Origin: DATDAH01 sp963792205
GTDB lineage: Bacteria > Actinomycetota > Acidimicrobiia > Acidimicrobiales > DATDAH01
Length of the DNA: 64,000 nt
Assembly: GCA_963792205.1 (NCBI GenBank)
Contig: CAWBVI010000003.1
Span: 62,001 to 126,000, forward strand
Direction: 5' to 3'
Shown here piece after piece: positions 8,930-16,628 of this stretch (its first letter is position 1; every line of letters starts with the position of its first letter). The position numbers were made by a program, and so were the translations under genes. The notes beneath the pieces were generated by a model. It saw only the letters and a list, made by a program, of their open reading frames with translations. It was not told the origin of the DNA and searched no databases.

Positions 8930-9742
8930 TCACGCCCCGACGCTCGGGGGCCGTTCGCCGACCGACGGCGGCGCGAGGATGCGCCGCTGCCGCTCGGTCA
9001 GGCCCGGGTAGTCATCGGCGTCGTAGTACTCGTCCATCCAGGCCGAATGGCCAGGGCTGTACTTGTACAGGAGGGTTCGGCGCTCGTGGTCGGCGGTCCA
9101 CGGGGCCGTGCCGTGAACGAGTGCTTCGGTGAAGAACAGCACGTCCCCCGCTTCGACGCGGGGCTGGACCACGTAGTGGGGCCGGCGCCGGAACGCCCGC
9201 ACGTCGGCGGCGATGCTCCCCGGGAAGTTGCTCTTGTGGCTGCCCGGGATGCAGCAGAAGCCGCCGTCACCGTCCTCCACCGGGCTGAGCGCGAAGGCCA
9301 CGACGGTGAGGCCGGTGCGGATCCGGCCGTCGCGGTACTCGTACCAGTGGTCGGGGTTCTCGTCGCTCCGCCCCCCGTGCAGGTCCTGGCCTCTGCCACC
9401 GCGGGTCATGAAGACACAGAAGTCGTGGTCGAGCCGGAAGCGGGATCCGACCACCTCCTCCAGGAGGGGCACGATGCGCGGGTGGTCGATGAGCCGTTGG
9501 AAGGGCGATCCCCACGCGGAGGCGCGGAACAGCCGCCTGTAGCGCTCCCCCGCGGGCGGCGCCGAGGCTCTCCGGTCGGCAATGGCATTGAGCGCGGCGA
9601 CCTCCGCCGGGCTGAGCACCCCTTTGACCACCAGGTAGCCCTCGAGGTCGAACAGGAACCGCTCCTCGGAGGTCATCCCGCGGTTCCGGCCGAGGGTGCG
9701 TCGGGGTCTCGTCAGCCATCGGTCGACGCCGCCGCGGTTCAT
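8930..9742 (-). CDS. Phytanoyl-CoA dioxygenase-family non-heme iron protein (HGG variant)
   Basis: A 270-residue double-stranded beta-helix protein of the PhyH family. Recognisable are LVVKGVLSPAEVAAL at the N-terminus, CIPGSHKSNFP, the distal histidine in EALVHGTAPW and the 2-oxoglutarate-binding arginine region ERRTLLYKYSPGH. Where the family normally has His-x-Asp, this protein has LHGGR, so the metal-binding carboxylate is a glycine. I chose the ATG at 9742 because it overlaps the upstream stop as ATGA and has GGGGA eight bases before it; an ATG at 9676 is the alternative. It is coupled to the glycosyltransferase-like gene. Substrate unknown. Confidence 0.8.
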   Translation of the reverse strand: MNRGGVDRWLTRPRRTLGRNRGMTSEERFLFDLEGYLVVKGVLSPAEVAALNAIADRRASAPPAGERYRRLFRASAWGSPFQRLIDHPRIVPLLEEVVGSRFRLDHDFCVFMTRGGRGQDLHGGRSDENPDHWYEYRDGRIRTGLTVVAFALSPVEDGDGGFCCIPGSHKSNFPGSIAADVRAFRRRPHYVVQPRVEAGDVLFFTEALVHGTAPWTADHERRTLLYKYSPGHSAWMDEYYDADDYPGLTERQRRILAPPSVGERPPSVGA

Positions 9743-10638
9743 CGCCCGCTTCCCCGCGACAGGGCCACCCGGGAGCGGAACTGCCGCAGCGCCGTGGCGG
9801 GACGGAGTCCCACTCGATGACGGACCGTCTGCGTCGCCTCCAGAGCGGACCGGAACCATTGGGGCCGTTGGAGCCGGCGGCGGAGGCGTCGGGACGTCAG
9901 GAGGTGACTGGCGTGGTCGATGCAGTCCAGGTGGTCGTGGCCGCCCGCCAGCTGACGGTTGCGAACGGCCTCGGGGCCCTCGTAGCACCACGCCTCGCCG
10001 CCGGGGACGTGCGAGTAGTCGTGCCGCTGGTGCACGGCGGTCACGACCCGGCTGGCGTCGACGACGGTGGCCCCGAGGGTCCGAGCCCTCCACACCAGCC
10101 AGTTGTCGAAGCCCGCCCGGCCGACGGCGAACGGGGGCAGCTCGTCGTAGAGGTCGCGGTTGAAGACGAACCAGTCGATGGCCCAGACCCCGCGGAGAAC
10201 CGCCGAGCCCGCCACGTGGCGGAGCACGCCGGCCTCCCACGCGGGATCGCCGAAGGCCACCGGCGCGCGGAGGTCGAGGTCCCAGCACTCGCCGATCATG
10301 AGGTGGTCGGACGCCCGTCGCCGCACGCGCTCGATCGCGGGCAGGAAGTCGCTCAGGAGGAGGACGTCACTGTTGACGAAGCAGAGCTCGTCGTCGGCGC
10401 CGAGTCGGCGCGCCTCGTGGAACAGGGCGCTGACGAGCGGCGTGCCGAACTCGTTGCGCTCGATCTCCGGGACATGGTCCACGTGCAGCTCGCGAGCCAC
10501 CTCGGCCGTCCCCTCCTCGTCCCCGAACAGGACGACGCGGCTTGCCTCGCCGAGCCGGGCCCAGCTCCCGATGGCGTTGCGCTGGATGACCCCCGTGTGG
10601 CCGCGGAACGCCTTGGGGATCGCGAAGAGTGTCACCAT
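9739..10638 (-). CDS. Glycosyltransferase-like (GT-A fold) protein
   Basis: A 299-residue protein that begins MVTLFAIPKAF and continues GVIQRNAIGSW, VVLFGDEEGT and LCFVNSDVLLLSDFL. The last segment is a plausible acidic nucleotide-sugar/metal site (N-S-D in place of D-x-D), followed by AIDWFVFNRDLY and FDNWLVWRA, a layout I associate with GT-A nucleotide-diphospho-sugar transferases. There is no signal or membrane helix; the C-terminal 50 residues are strongly basic. It is the first gene of a two-gene unit with the PhyH-type oxygenase, sharing an ATGA overlap. Confidence 0.7.
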   Translation of the reverse strand: MVTLFAIPKAFRGHTGVIQRNAIGSWARLGEASRVVLFGDEEGTAEVARELHVDHVPEIERNEFGTPLVSALFHEARRLGADDELCFVNSDVLLLSDFLPAIERVRRRASDHLMIGECWDLDLRAPVAFGDPAWEAGVLRHVAGSAVLRGVWAIDWFVFNRDLYDELPPFAVGRAGFDNWLVWRARTLGATVVDASRVVTAVHQRHDYSHVPGGEAWCYEGPEAVRNRQLAGGHDHLDCIDHASHLLTSRRLRRRLQRPQWFRSALEATQTVRHRVGLRPATALRQFRSRVALSRGSGR

Positions 10639-10702
10639 CGAGCACGGTCCAGGCTAGGTACTGCGCCCGTTCCCTGCTGAGTGGGTGGACACGTCCTCCC
10701 AG

Positions 10703-10726
10703 ACACTTATCCCTTGCGCTAAGTGT
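10703..10726. promoter_or_regulatory. Probable ArsR-type operator upstream of the ArsR-SRPBCC gene
   Basis: A perfect 7-base inverted repeat, ACACTTA (10703-10709) and TAAGTGT (10720-10726), separated by 10 bases, lies 24 bases before the ATG at 10750. A third ACTTA half-site follows at 10740-10744. The position and AT-rich arms in a GC-rich background fit an autoregulatory site for the winged-helix domain encoded directly downstream. Confidence 0.55.
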
Positions 10727-10749
10727 GGCCAGCCGCGATACTTAGCTCC

Positions 10750-11559
10750 ATGGCACAGCATTCGACCCGGCTGGACGCCGTGTTCGGCGCGCTCTCGGAC
10801 CCGACCCGCCGTTTCGTGATCGGCGAGCTGGGGCGGGGCCCGGCCAGCGTTGGCGACCTGGCGCGGTCGTCGCCGATGACGCTCCCGTCGTTCATGAAGC
10901 ACATCCGGACGCTCGAGCGCACCGGGCTGATCCGCACCGCGAAGGCCGGACGGGTGCGCACGTGCACGCTCGACCGCGAGCGCCTCGCCGTCGTCGACGG
11001 CTGGCTCGCCCAGCAGCGAGCGATCTGGGAGGGCCGCACCGACCGTCTCGAGCAATTTGTCACCCCTCGAGGAGCCGTCATGAACCCCGACCTCGATCTC
11101 CATCTCGACCGGATCATCCGTGCCCCCCGCACCGTCGTGTGGGATGCGTGGACCGATCCTGCGAGCCTCGCTTCGTGGTGGCTGCCCGCACCGATGCACT
11201 GCCGCGTCGAACGGCTCGACACCGTCCCGGGTGGCGCGTTCGTGACCTCGATGAGCGACGACGGCATCGAGTACGTGCCCCACCTCGACGCCTGCTTCCT
11301 CGCCGTCGACGCGGGCGAACGGATCGTGTTCACCAATGCCGTCGACGGCCGATGGCGGCCGGCCGCACCCGAGCCGGTCGCGATGACCGCAGAGATCACC
11401 ATGCGGGACCATCCCGACGGCACCGACTACCGGGTGATCGTGCAACACCCCGACCCGGCGTCACGCGCCCTCCACGAGGAGCTCGGCTTCTTCGACGGGT
11501 GGGGGACCGTCACCCAGCAGCTCGCCGCGCTGGTGGAGGCATCCGGCGGTTCCCGATGA
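10750..11559 (+). CDS. ArsR-family regulator fused to an SRPBCC (AHSA1-like) domain
   Basis: A 269-residue two-domain protein. Residues 1-95 form a winged-helix ArsR domain (FGALSDPTRRFVIGEL, then SFMKHIRTLERTGLI and RTCTLD), with no metal-binding cysteine cluster. Residues about 110-265 form an SRPBCC ligand-binding domain of the AHSA1 type (IIRAPRTVVWDAWTDP, SWWLPAP, ELGFFDGWGTVTQQL). Fusions of this type are usually separate neighbouring genes, so this one may sense a hydrophobic ligand directly. The ATG at 10750 precedes the first helix. It overlaps the reductase gene by 4 bases and is preceded by an inverted-repeat operator. Confidence 0.88.
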   Translation: MAQHSTRLDAVFGALSDPTRRFVIGELGRGPASVGDLARSSPMTLPSFMKHIRTLERTGLIRTAKAGRVRTCTLDRERLAVVDGWLAQQRAIWEGRTDRLEQFVTPRGAVMNPDLDLHLDRIIRAPRTVVWDAWTDPASLASWWLPAPMHCRVERLDTVPGGAFVTSMSDDGIEYVPHLDACFLAVDAGERIVFTNAVDGRWRPAAPEPVAMTAEITMRDHPDGTDYRVIVQHPDPASRALHEELGFFDGWGTVTQQLAALVEASGGSR

Positions 11560-12200
11560 AGCTCACCCTCACGCAGTTCGTCACCCTCGACGGCGTCTAC
11601 CAGGGACCTGGTTCACCTGACGAAGACCGCAGCGACGGCTTCTCCCGCGGCGGCTGGATGGTGCCCCACATGGACGAGACGTTCATCACCCAAGCCGCCG
11701 CCTGGCTCGCCCGAGCCGACGCCCTGCTGCTCGGCCGCCGCACCTACGAGGCGTTCGCCGACGCGTGGCCCCAGATCACCGATCCCACCGACCCGTTCAC
11801 CGAACGAATGAACGGCCTCCCGAAGTACGTCGCCTCGCACACGCTGACGGACGCGACATGGTCGCCGAGCACGATCCTGCGAGGCGACATCGTTGCGGAG
11901 GTCGCACAGCTCAAGGCCCGTCCGGGAGGCGAGCTCCAGCTGCACGGCTCTGCCCGACTCGCGCAATCTCTCCTGGCGGCCGGCCTGATCGACGAGCTCC
12001 GCCTGGTCGTCACCCCCACCGTGCTCGGACAAGGACGGCGGCTCTTCCCGACAGAAGGCCCAGCTCTCGGCCTGCGCGTCACCCACAACACCACGACTCC
12101 TGGCGGCCTCACGATCCTCGTGCTCGCGACCACGAGCGCAGCCGAGTTCGCGACCTATGACGGGATCAGCTCCGTGAACTCACCAACCACGACCGACTGA
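11556..12200 (+). CDS. Dihydrofolate reductase-family (RibD C-terminal-like) protein
   Basis: A 214-residue protein with the RibD/DHFR-like fold: LTQFVTLDGVYQGPG at the N-terminus, LLGRRTYEAFADAWP, KYVASHTL, LQLHGSARLAQSLL and LRLVVTPTVLGQGRRLF. These are the NADPH-binding and dimer segments of the small stand-alone reductases. The ATG overlaps the ArsR-SRPBCC stop (ATGA), so the two are translationally coupled; this pairing of regulator and reductase is common in actinobacteria. The substrate is unknown and it is not the essential folate enzyme. Confidence 0.85.
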   Translation: MKLTLTQFVTLDGVYQGPGSPDEDRSDGFSRGGWMVPHMDETFITQAAAWLARADALLLGRRTYEAFADAWPQITDPTDPFTERMNGLPKYVASHTLTDATWSPSTILRGDIVAEVAQLKARPGGELQLHGSARLAQSLLAAGLIDELRLVVTPTVLGQGRRLFPTEGPALGLRVTHNTTTPGGLTILVLATTSAAEFATYDGISSVNSPTTTD

Positions 12201-12230
12201 TGATCCGGACACCGTTCCGGGGACCGACGG

Positions 12231-12689
12231 TCAGCCCGCCATGGCCTTTGCGGCGCGGGCCTCCATCTCCTCGGGGGAGACGTCCTCGACGTGGGTGGCC
12301 ACGTTCCACTGGTGGCCCCACGGGTCGGCGAACAGGCCCGACCGGTCGCCGTAGAACTGGTCCTGGACCGGCGTGACCTCGGTGGCCCCGGCGGCGAGGG
12401 CTGTGGCGAAGGTGGCGTCGACGTCCTCGACGTAGAGCATCATCATCACCGGCGTGCCCCCGAGCTCCTTGGGCGTCGACTGGCCCATGTCCGGGAAGAC
12501 GTCGGCCAGCATGATCACCGAGTCGCCGATCGCCAGCTCGGCGTGGCCGACCTTGCCGTCGGGCCCGTCCATGCGGCCCCGAACGGTGGCACCGAGCACG
12601 TCGACGTAGAAGTCGATGGCTTCGCCGGCGCCATCGATGCTCAGGTAGGGGGAGACGCGGGGGTAGTTCTCGGGAATGGCAGACACCAT
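12231..12689 (-). CDS. VOC-family (PhnB/glyoxalase-like) protein
   Basis: A 152-residue vicinal-oxygen-chelate protein with two beta-alpha-beta-beta-beta halves: VSPYLSIDGAGEAIDFYVDVLGA at the start, MMMLYVEDVDATFATALAAGA in the middle, and FYGDRSGLFADPWGHQWNVAT at the end. The last segment is the PhnB-like consensus. Metal-ligand positions are incomplete, as in most non-enzymatic or antibiotic-binding members. The ATG at 12689 has AGAGGAG eight bases upstream, one of the better ribosome sites here. It sits convergent to the reductase gene. Confidence 0.87.
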   Translation of the reverse strand: MVSAIPENYPRVSPYLSIDGAGEAIDFYVDVLGATVRGRMDGPDGKVGHAELAIGDSVIMLADVFPDMGQSTPKELGGTPVMMMLYVEDVDATFATALAAGATEVTPVQDQFYGDRSGLFADPWGHQWNVATHVEDVSPEEMEARAAKAMAG

Positions 12690-12915
12690 GGCTCGCTCCT
12701 CTGGTTGCGTCGCCTGATCGTCTACCCAGCAGCGGTCAGATGCTGACCTGAAGGGGGACCTTTGTGGCCATTCACCGGTTGGCCACGCGGCGTTGCCGAA
12801 GGAGGGACTGGTCAGGTTGCCCGCATCGTCGAGCATCGACCGTTCTCCGCCATCTACAGCATCGCGCGCGGGAGGGGGCTTGCCGCAAACGACCCAAACG
12901 TGCTGACCATGGCTC

Positions 12916-14385
12916 GTGACCGAACACGCGGTGGTGATCGCCGGAGGGGGCCCGACCGGGCTGATGTTGGCGGGCGAGCTGGCGTTGGCGGGGATCGACG
13001 TCGCCATCGTCGAGCGGCGCGCCGACCAGTCGCTCGACGGGTCACGGGCCGGCGGGCTGCTCGCCCGCACCATCGAGGTGCTCGATCAGCGGGGCATCGC
13101 GGAACGGTTCCTCGACGCGGGGTACACCGCCCCGGCGCACGGGTTCGCCGGGATCCGCTTGGACCTCAGCGACTTCCCCACCCGCCACAACTACGTGCTC
13201 GCGCTGAAGCAGCGCCTCATCGAACCCATCCTGGCGGACTGGGTCGGTGAGCTCGGGGTCCCGATCCTCCGCAGTCGCGAGGTGGTGGGCTTCACCCAGG
13301 ACGAGACGGCGTCGACGTCGAGGTGTCCGACGGCACGACGCTCCGGGCGGACTACCTCGTCGGCTGCGACGGAGGACGGAGCCTGGTCCGCAGGGCGGCC
13401 GGCATCGACTTCCCCGGGTTGGATCCCTCGAGCAGCGCGATCATCGCCGAGGTCGAGATGGACGAGGAGCCGGAGATCGGCATGCGCCCCGAGGGCGGCG
13501 GCCTCGGTCCCGTCGACCCGACGAAGGGCGGAGGGCCGTACGGGGTCGTGCTCATGGAACGACCCCCGGAACCCAGCAGCGAGCCCACCTTGGACGATCT
13601 CCGCGAGGCACTCATCAGGGCGTACGGGACGGACTACGGCGTGCACAGCCCGACCTGGATCTCCCGCTTCTACCGACACGTCCCGGCAGGCGGCGTCCTA
13701 CCGCGAGGGTCGGGTGCTGCTCGCGGGCGACGCCGCCCACATCCATCCCCCGCACGGCGGCCAGGGCCTCAACACGGGCGTGCAGGATGCGGTGAACCTG
13801 GGATGGAAGCTGGCCCAGGTGATCAAGCAGACGTCACCCGAGAGCCTGCTCGACACCTACCACGCCGAACGGCATCCGGTCGGGGCCCGGGTGCTGCACA
13901 ACACCAGTGCGCAGGTCGCGCTCGGCAGCCCCGACGAGCGTCACCAGGCCCTCCGCGACACCATGGTCGAGCTGCTGAGCATGGACGAGCCGCGCCGGCG
14001 CATCGCCGCGGAGCTCTGCGCCCTCGACGTCCACTACGACCTCGGCGAGGGACACCCGCTGCTCGGGCGGCGCATGCCCGACCTCGACCTGCACACCGCG
14101 GACGGCCCCACGCGCGTGTACTCCTTCCTGCACGACGCCCGGCCCGTGCTCCTCAACCTCGGTGAACCCGGCGGTTCCGACACCGGGCCTTGGGCGGATC
14201 GAGTCCGGTTGGTCGAGGCCAGGCACGACGGCGCGTGGGAGCTCCCGGTCCTCGGCGAGGTCCCTGCGCCGCCGGCCGTGTTGATCCGACCCGACGGGCA
14301 TGTGGCCTGGACCGGAGAGCTCACGGACCCCGAGCTGCCTCGAGCCCTTGCGACCTGGTTCGGCCCGGCCGCTCCGGCTCAGTAG
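12916..14385 (+). CDS. FAD-dependent aromatic monooxygenase, two compensating frameshifts
   Basis: A class A flavoprotein monooxygenase of about 490 residues. The N-terminal FAD motif GGGPTGLMLAGELALAG and VAIVERR read in one frame; the DG motif LVGCDGGRSLVRR reads in the next; the GD motif LLAGDAAHIHPPHGGQGLN and a C-terminal thioredoxin-like domain are back in the first frame. Adding one G near 13308 and removing the T at 13671 restores a continuous protein (QDETGVDVEVSDG and SRFTDTSRQAASY). The family uses NAD(P)H and oxygen to hydroxylate phenols or inactivate antibiotics such as rifamycins. The start is GTG 12916, six residues before the Rossmann strand. Confidence 0.85.
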   Translation: MTEHAVVIAGGGPTGLMLAGELALAGIDVAIVERRADQSLDGSRAGGLLARTIEVLDQRGIAERFLDAGYTAPAHGFAGIRLDLSDFPTRHNYVLALKQRLIEPILADWVGELGVPILRSREVVGFTQDETASTSRCPTARRSGRTTSSAATEDGAWSAGRPASTSPGWIPRAARSSPRSRWTRSRRSACAPRAAASVPSTRRRAEGRTGSCSWNDPRNPAASPPWTISARHSSGRTGRTTACTARPGSPASTDTSRQAASYREGRVLLAGDAAHIHPPHGGQGLNTGVQDAVNLGWKLAQVIKQTSPESLLDTYHAERHPVGARVLHNTSAQVALGSPDERHQALRDTMVELLSMDEPRRRIAAELCALDVHYDLGEGHPLLGRRMPDLDLHTADGPTRVYSFLHDARPVLLNLGEPGGSDTGPWADRVRLVEARHDGAWELPVLGEVPAPPAVLIRPDGHVAWTGELTDPELPRALATWFGPAAPAQ

Positions 14386-14402
14386 CTCGCGATCCGGAAC
14401 GC

Positions 14403-15555
14403 TCAGCGGCGCGAGCGCAGCATCTGGTTGAGTCGCGCCGCTTGGTGCATCTGGTGGTTGCGCTCGGCGAGGTTCGGCGCGTTGCGGGCGGCGTCGGCGT
14501 AGAGGCGGGCGGCGAGGTCGAGATCACCGTTCTTCTCGTGGAGGTAGGCGGCGACCGCGTCGCGTCGCGGGATGGTCTCGTCGACGTCAGCCAGCGCCGC
14601 CAGCCCGGCCCCAGCGCCGTCGGCCTCGCCGACGGCGACGGCCCGGTTGAGCCGCACGATCGGGGTGTCGGCGAAGCCGAGCAGCTCGTCGTACCACTCG
14701 ACGATCTGGACCCAGTCGGTGTCCTCGAAGCGAAGGGCGTCGGCGTGGAGCGCGGCGATCGCCGCTTGCGCCTGGTACTCACCGAGCCGATCGCGCGCCA
14801 GGGCAGCTTGCAACGACCGCGACGCCCTCGGCGATGAGCTCGCCGTCCCACTGACTCCGGTCCTGGTCAGCGAGGGGCACGATCGCTCCGTCCGGCCGGG
14901 TACGGCTGCGGCGGCGAGCGTGGTGCAGCAACATCAACGCGAGCAGGCCGTCGACCTCGGGATCGTCCACCGACGCGGCCAGTTGCCGGGTGAGCCGGAT
15001 CGACTCGGCGGCGAGGTCGACCTCGCCCGAGTGGCCCTCGTTGAAGACGAGGTAGAGCACCCGCATCACCGTTCGGACGTCGCCGGCGCGACCGAGACCA
15101 GCCTGATCGACCGTGCGCTTGGCCCGGCTGATCCGCTGCGCCATGGTGCTCTCCGGCACGAGGTACGCCTGGGCGATCTGGCGCGTGGTGAGCCCGCCGA
15201 CGGCCCGGAGGGTCAGCGCCACCGCGGAGGACGGTGTCAGGTCCGGATGGGCGCACAAGAAGTAGAGGCCCAGGGTGTCGTCGACACTCGGCACCACGCC
15301 GTCCGGTGGCGCCGTAGCGAACTGGACCTCTCGATCGCGGCGCGCGGCATCCGACCGGGCCAGGTCGATGAACGCTCTCCAGGCGACCGTGATCAGCCAA
15401 CCCTTGGGATCGGAAGGGGGATCGTCCTCCCACGCGTCCATCGCCCGGACGAGCGCCTCTTGCACCGCGTCCTCGGCCGTCGCGAAGTCGGCTCCGCGAC
15501 GGACGAGGACGCTCAAGACCTGCGGGACGAGCTCACGCAGCTCGACGTCGCCCAC
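14403..15555 (-). CDS. ECF42-type RNA polymerase sigma factor with TPR-like C-terminal extension, frameshifted
   Basis: A sigma factor of about 383 residues. Region 2 is visible as FATAEDAVQEALVRAMDAW and GWLITVAWRAFID, region 4 as LTTRQIAQAYLVPESTMAQRI. It continues far beyond a normal ECF factor with FNEGHSGEVDLAAESIRLTR and a helical-repeat part (AAIAALHADALRFEDTDW, LARLYADAARNAP), the extension of the ECF42 group. The extension is split by one extra base at 14811: dropping it gives VAVVQAALARDRLGEYQ. The GTG start at 15555 lies two bases after the DGPF gene's stop. ECF42 factors are known to be encoded with DGPF proteins and to lack an anti-sigma factor; none is seen here. Confidence 0.85.
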
Positions 15556-15557
15556 GA

Positions 15558-15965
15558 TCAGTCGGTGACGGTGGGCGGCGCGGTGAGGAAGGGCCGGACC
15601 TCCAGCCACTCGTGGATCGCTTCACCGCGGGCCCCGGGCGCGGCCGAGAGCTCGCCGGCGAGCTCGATCGCTCGCTCGTAGCTGTCGACATCGATCACCA
15701 TCCACCCGGCGACCAGATCCTTCGTCTCGGCGAACGGGCCGTCGGTGACCGGCGGTCGCCCCTCACCGTCGGAGCGGACCCAGACACCGTCGGGCGACAG
15801 CGCTTGTGCATCGACGAACTCACCGGTGCCCTCGAGCCGTGCGGCGAAGTCGCTCATGAACTGGACGTGCGCCTCGACCTCCTCGGGCGTCCACTGGTCC
15901 ATCGGCACGTCGTTCGGCGGTGCCGGGGCGCCCCGGTAGTGCTTGAGCAACAGGTACTTGGCCAT
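15558..15965 (-). CDS. YCII-related DGPF-domain protein
   Basis: A 135-residue ferredoxin-like-fold protein with MAKYLLLKHYRG at the start, the hallmark TDGPFAETKDLVAGW motif near residue 75, and the SYERAIELAGELSAAPGA helix. DGPF proteins are the standard partners of ECF42 sigma factors; their biochemical role is unsettled. It lies immediately upstream of the sigma gene and probably is its main target together with the sigma gene itself. A strong AGGAGGAG ribosome site precedes the ATG. Confidence 0.9.
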   Translation of the reverse strand: MAKYLLLKHYRGAPAPPNDVPMDQWTPEEVEAHVQFMSDFAARLEGTGEFVDAQALSPDGVWVRSDGEGRPPVTDGPFAETKDLVAGWMVIDVDSYERAIELAGELSAAPGARGEAIHEWLEVRPFLTAPPTVTD

Positions 15966-16005
15966 CTTGTTCTCCTCCTGCGAAGTGCGACCCCGCTGGC
16001 CGCGT

Positions 16006-16539
16006 TCACCACTGGGACGGAGCCGAACTCAGATTCTCGACATCGCCGGCAGGAACCTCCAGTCGATAGAGGTTGTCGAGGAACCCGTCGACGACCGCCT
16101 GCTTCCAGAACACGAAGCCGAGCTTCTGGGCGACGTTCTGCGACGGGGTGTTCCTCGGGTCGATCATGGCAAGGATCTCGCCGGAGAACGTCGCTTCGGC
16201 CACGGTGAGGAGCGCCCGGCTCGCCTCGGTCGCATTGCCCTTCCCACGCGCCTCGGGAACGAGCCGATACCCGTACTCGAGCCGCCGCTGCTCCTCGAAC
16301 TCGAACGCGCTCACGCCCGTGTAGCCGATGATGCAGCCGGTCCGGAGCTCGATGACCGGCTGCTTCCCGAAGGGCAGCTCCGCCGCTCGCTCCAGCATCT
16401 CGTCAAAGCGACGGTGCGCGCCGTCCCAGTCGAGCACACCAGCCGAGAAGGCCATGAAGCCCTCGTCGCGGAACAGCTCCACGAACCGCTCCCGGTCGGA
16501 CTCGACCGGCAAGCGGACTTCCAGGCGCGGGGTCAACAT
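16006..16539 (-). CDS. GNAT-family N-acetyltransferase (RimJ/RimL-like)
   Basis: A 177-residue acetyltransferase, transferring acetyl from acetyl-CoA to an amine. It shows the RimJ/RimL-type opening MLTPRLEVRLPVESD, the beta4 strand RRLEYGYRLVPEARGKGNATE with the CoA-pyrophosphate loop (R-G-K-G-N-A), and NTPSQNVAQKLGFVFW near the C-terminus. The ATG at 16539 is preferred over an upstream TTG because family members begin with this strand. Substrate unknown. It runs in the same direction as the DGPF-sigma pair and ends 41 bases before it. Confidence 0.85.
   Translation of the reverse strand: MLTPRLEVRLPVESDRERFVELFRDEGFMAFSAGVLDWDGAHRRFDEMLERAAELPFGKQPVIELRTGCIIGYTGVSAFEFEEQRRLEYGYRLVPEARGKGNATEASRALLTVAEATFSGEILAMIDPRNTPSQNVAQKLGFVFWKQAVVDGFLDNLYRLEVPAGDVENLSSAPSQW
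16016..16042 (-). promoter_or_regulatory. Candidate ECF42-dependent promoter of the DGPF-sigma operon
   Basis: Read on the minus strand, TGTCGA (16042-16037) is followed after 17 bases by CGTC (16019-16016), about 50 bases before the DGPF start codon. Published ECF42 targets have TGTCGA at -35 and CGAC/CGTC at -10, as I recall them. The site lies inside the end of the GNAT gene, so a chance match in coding DNA is possible. Confidence 0.5.
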
Positions 16540-16628
16540 GAGCCATCGAGCGTTCCCCGCCGCGGCCCACGACGACAAGCGACTTCTGGGATTCAGCTGA
16601 CCAGCGGCGGACTACACCTCGCTCGGGC

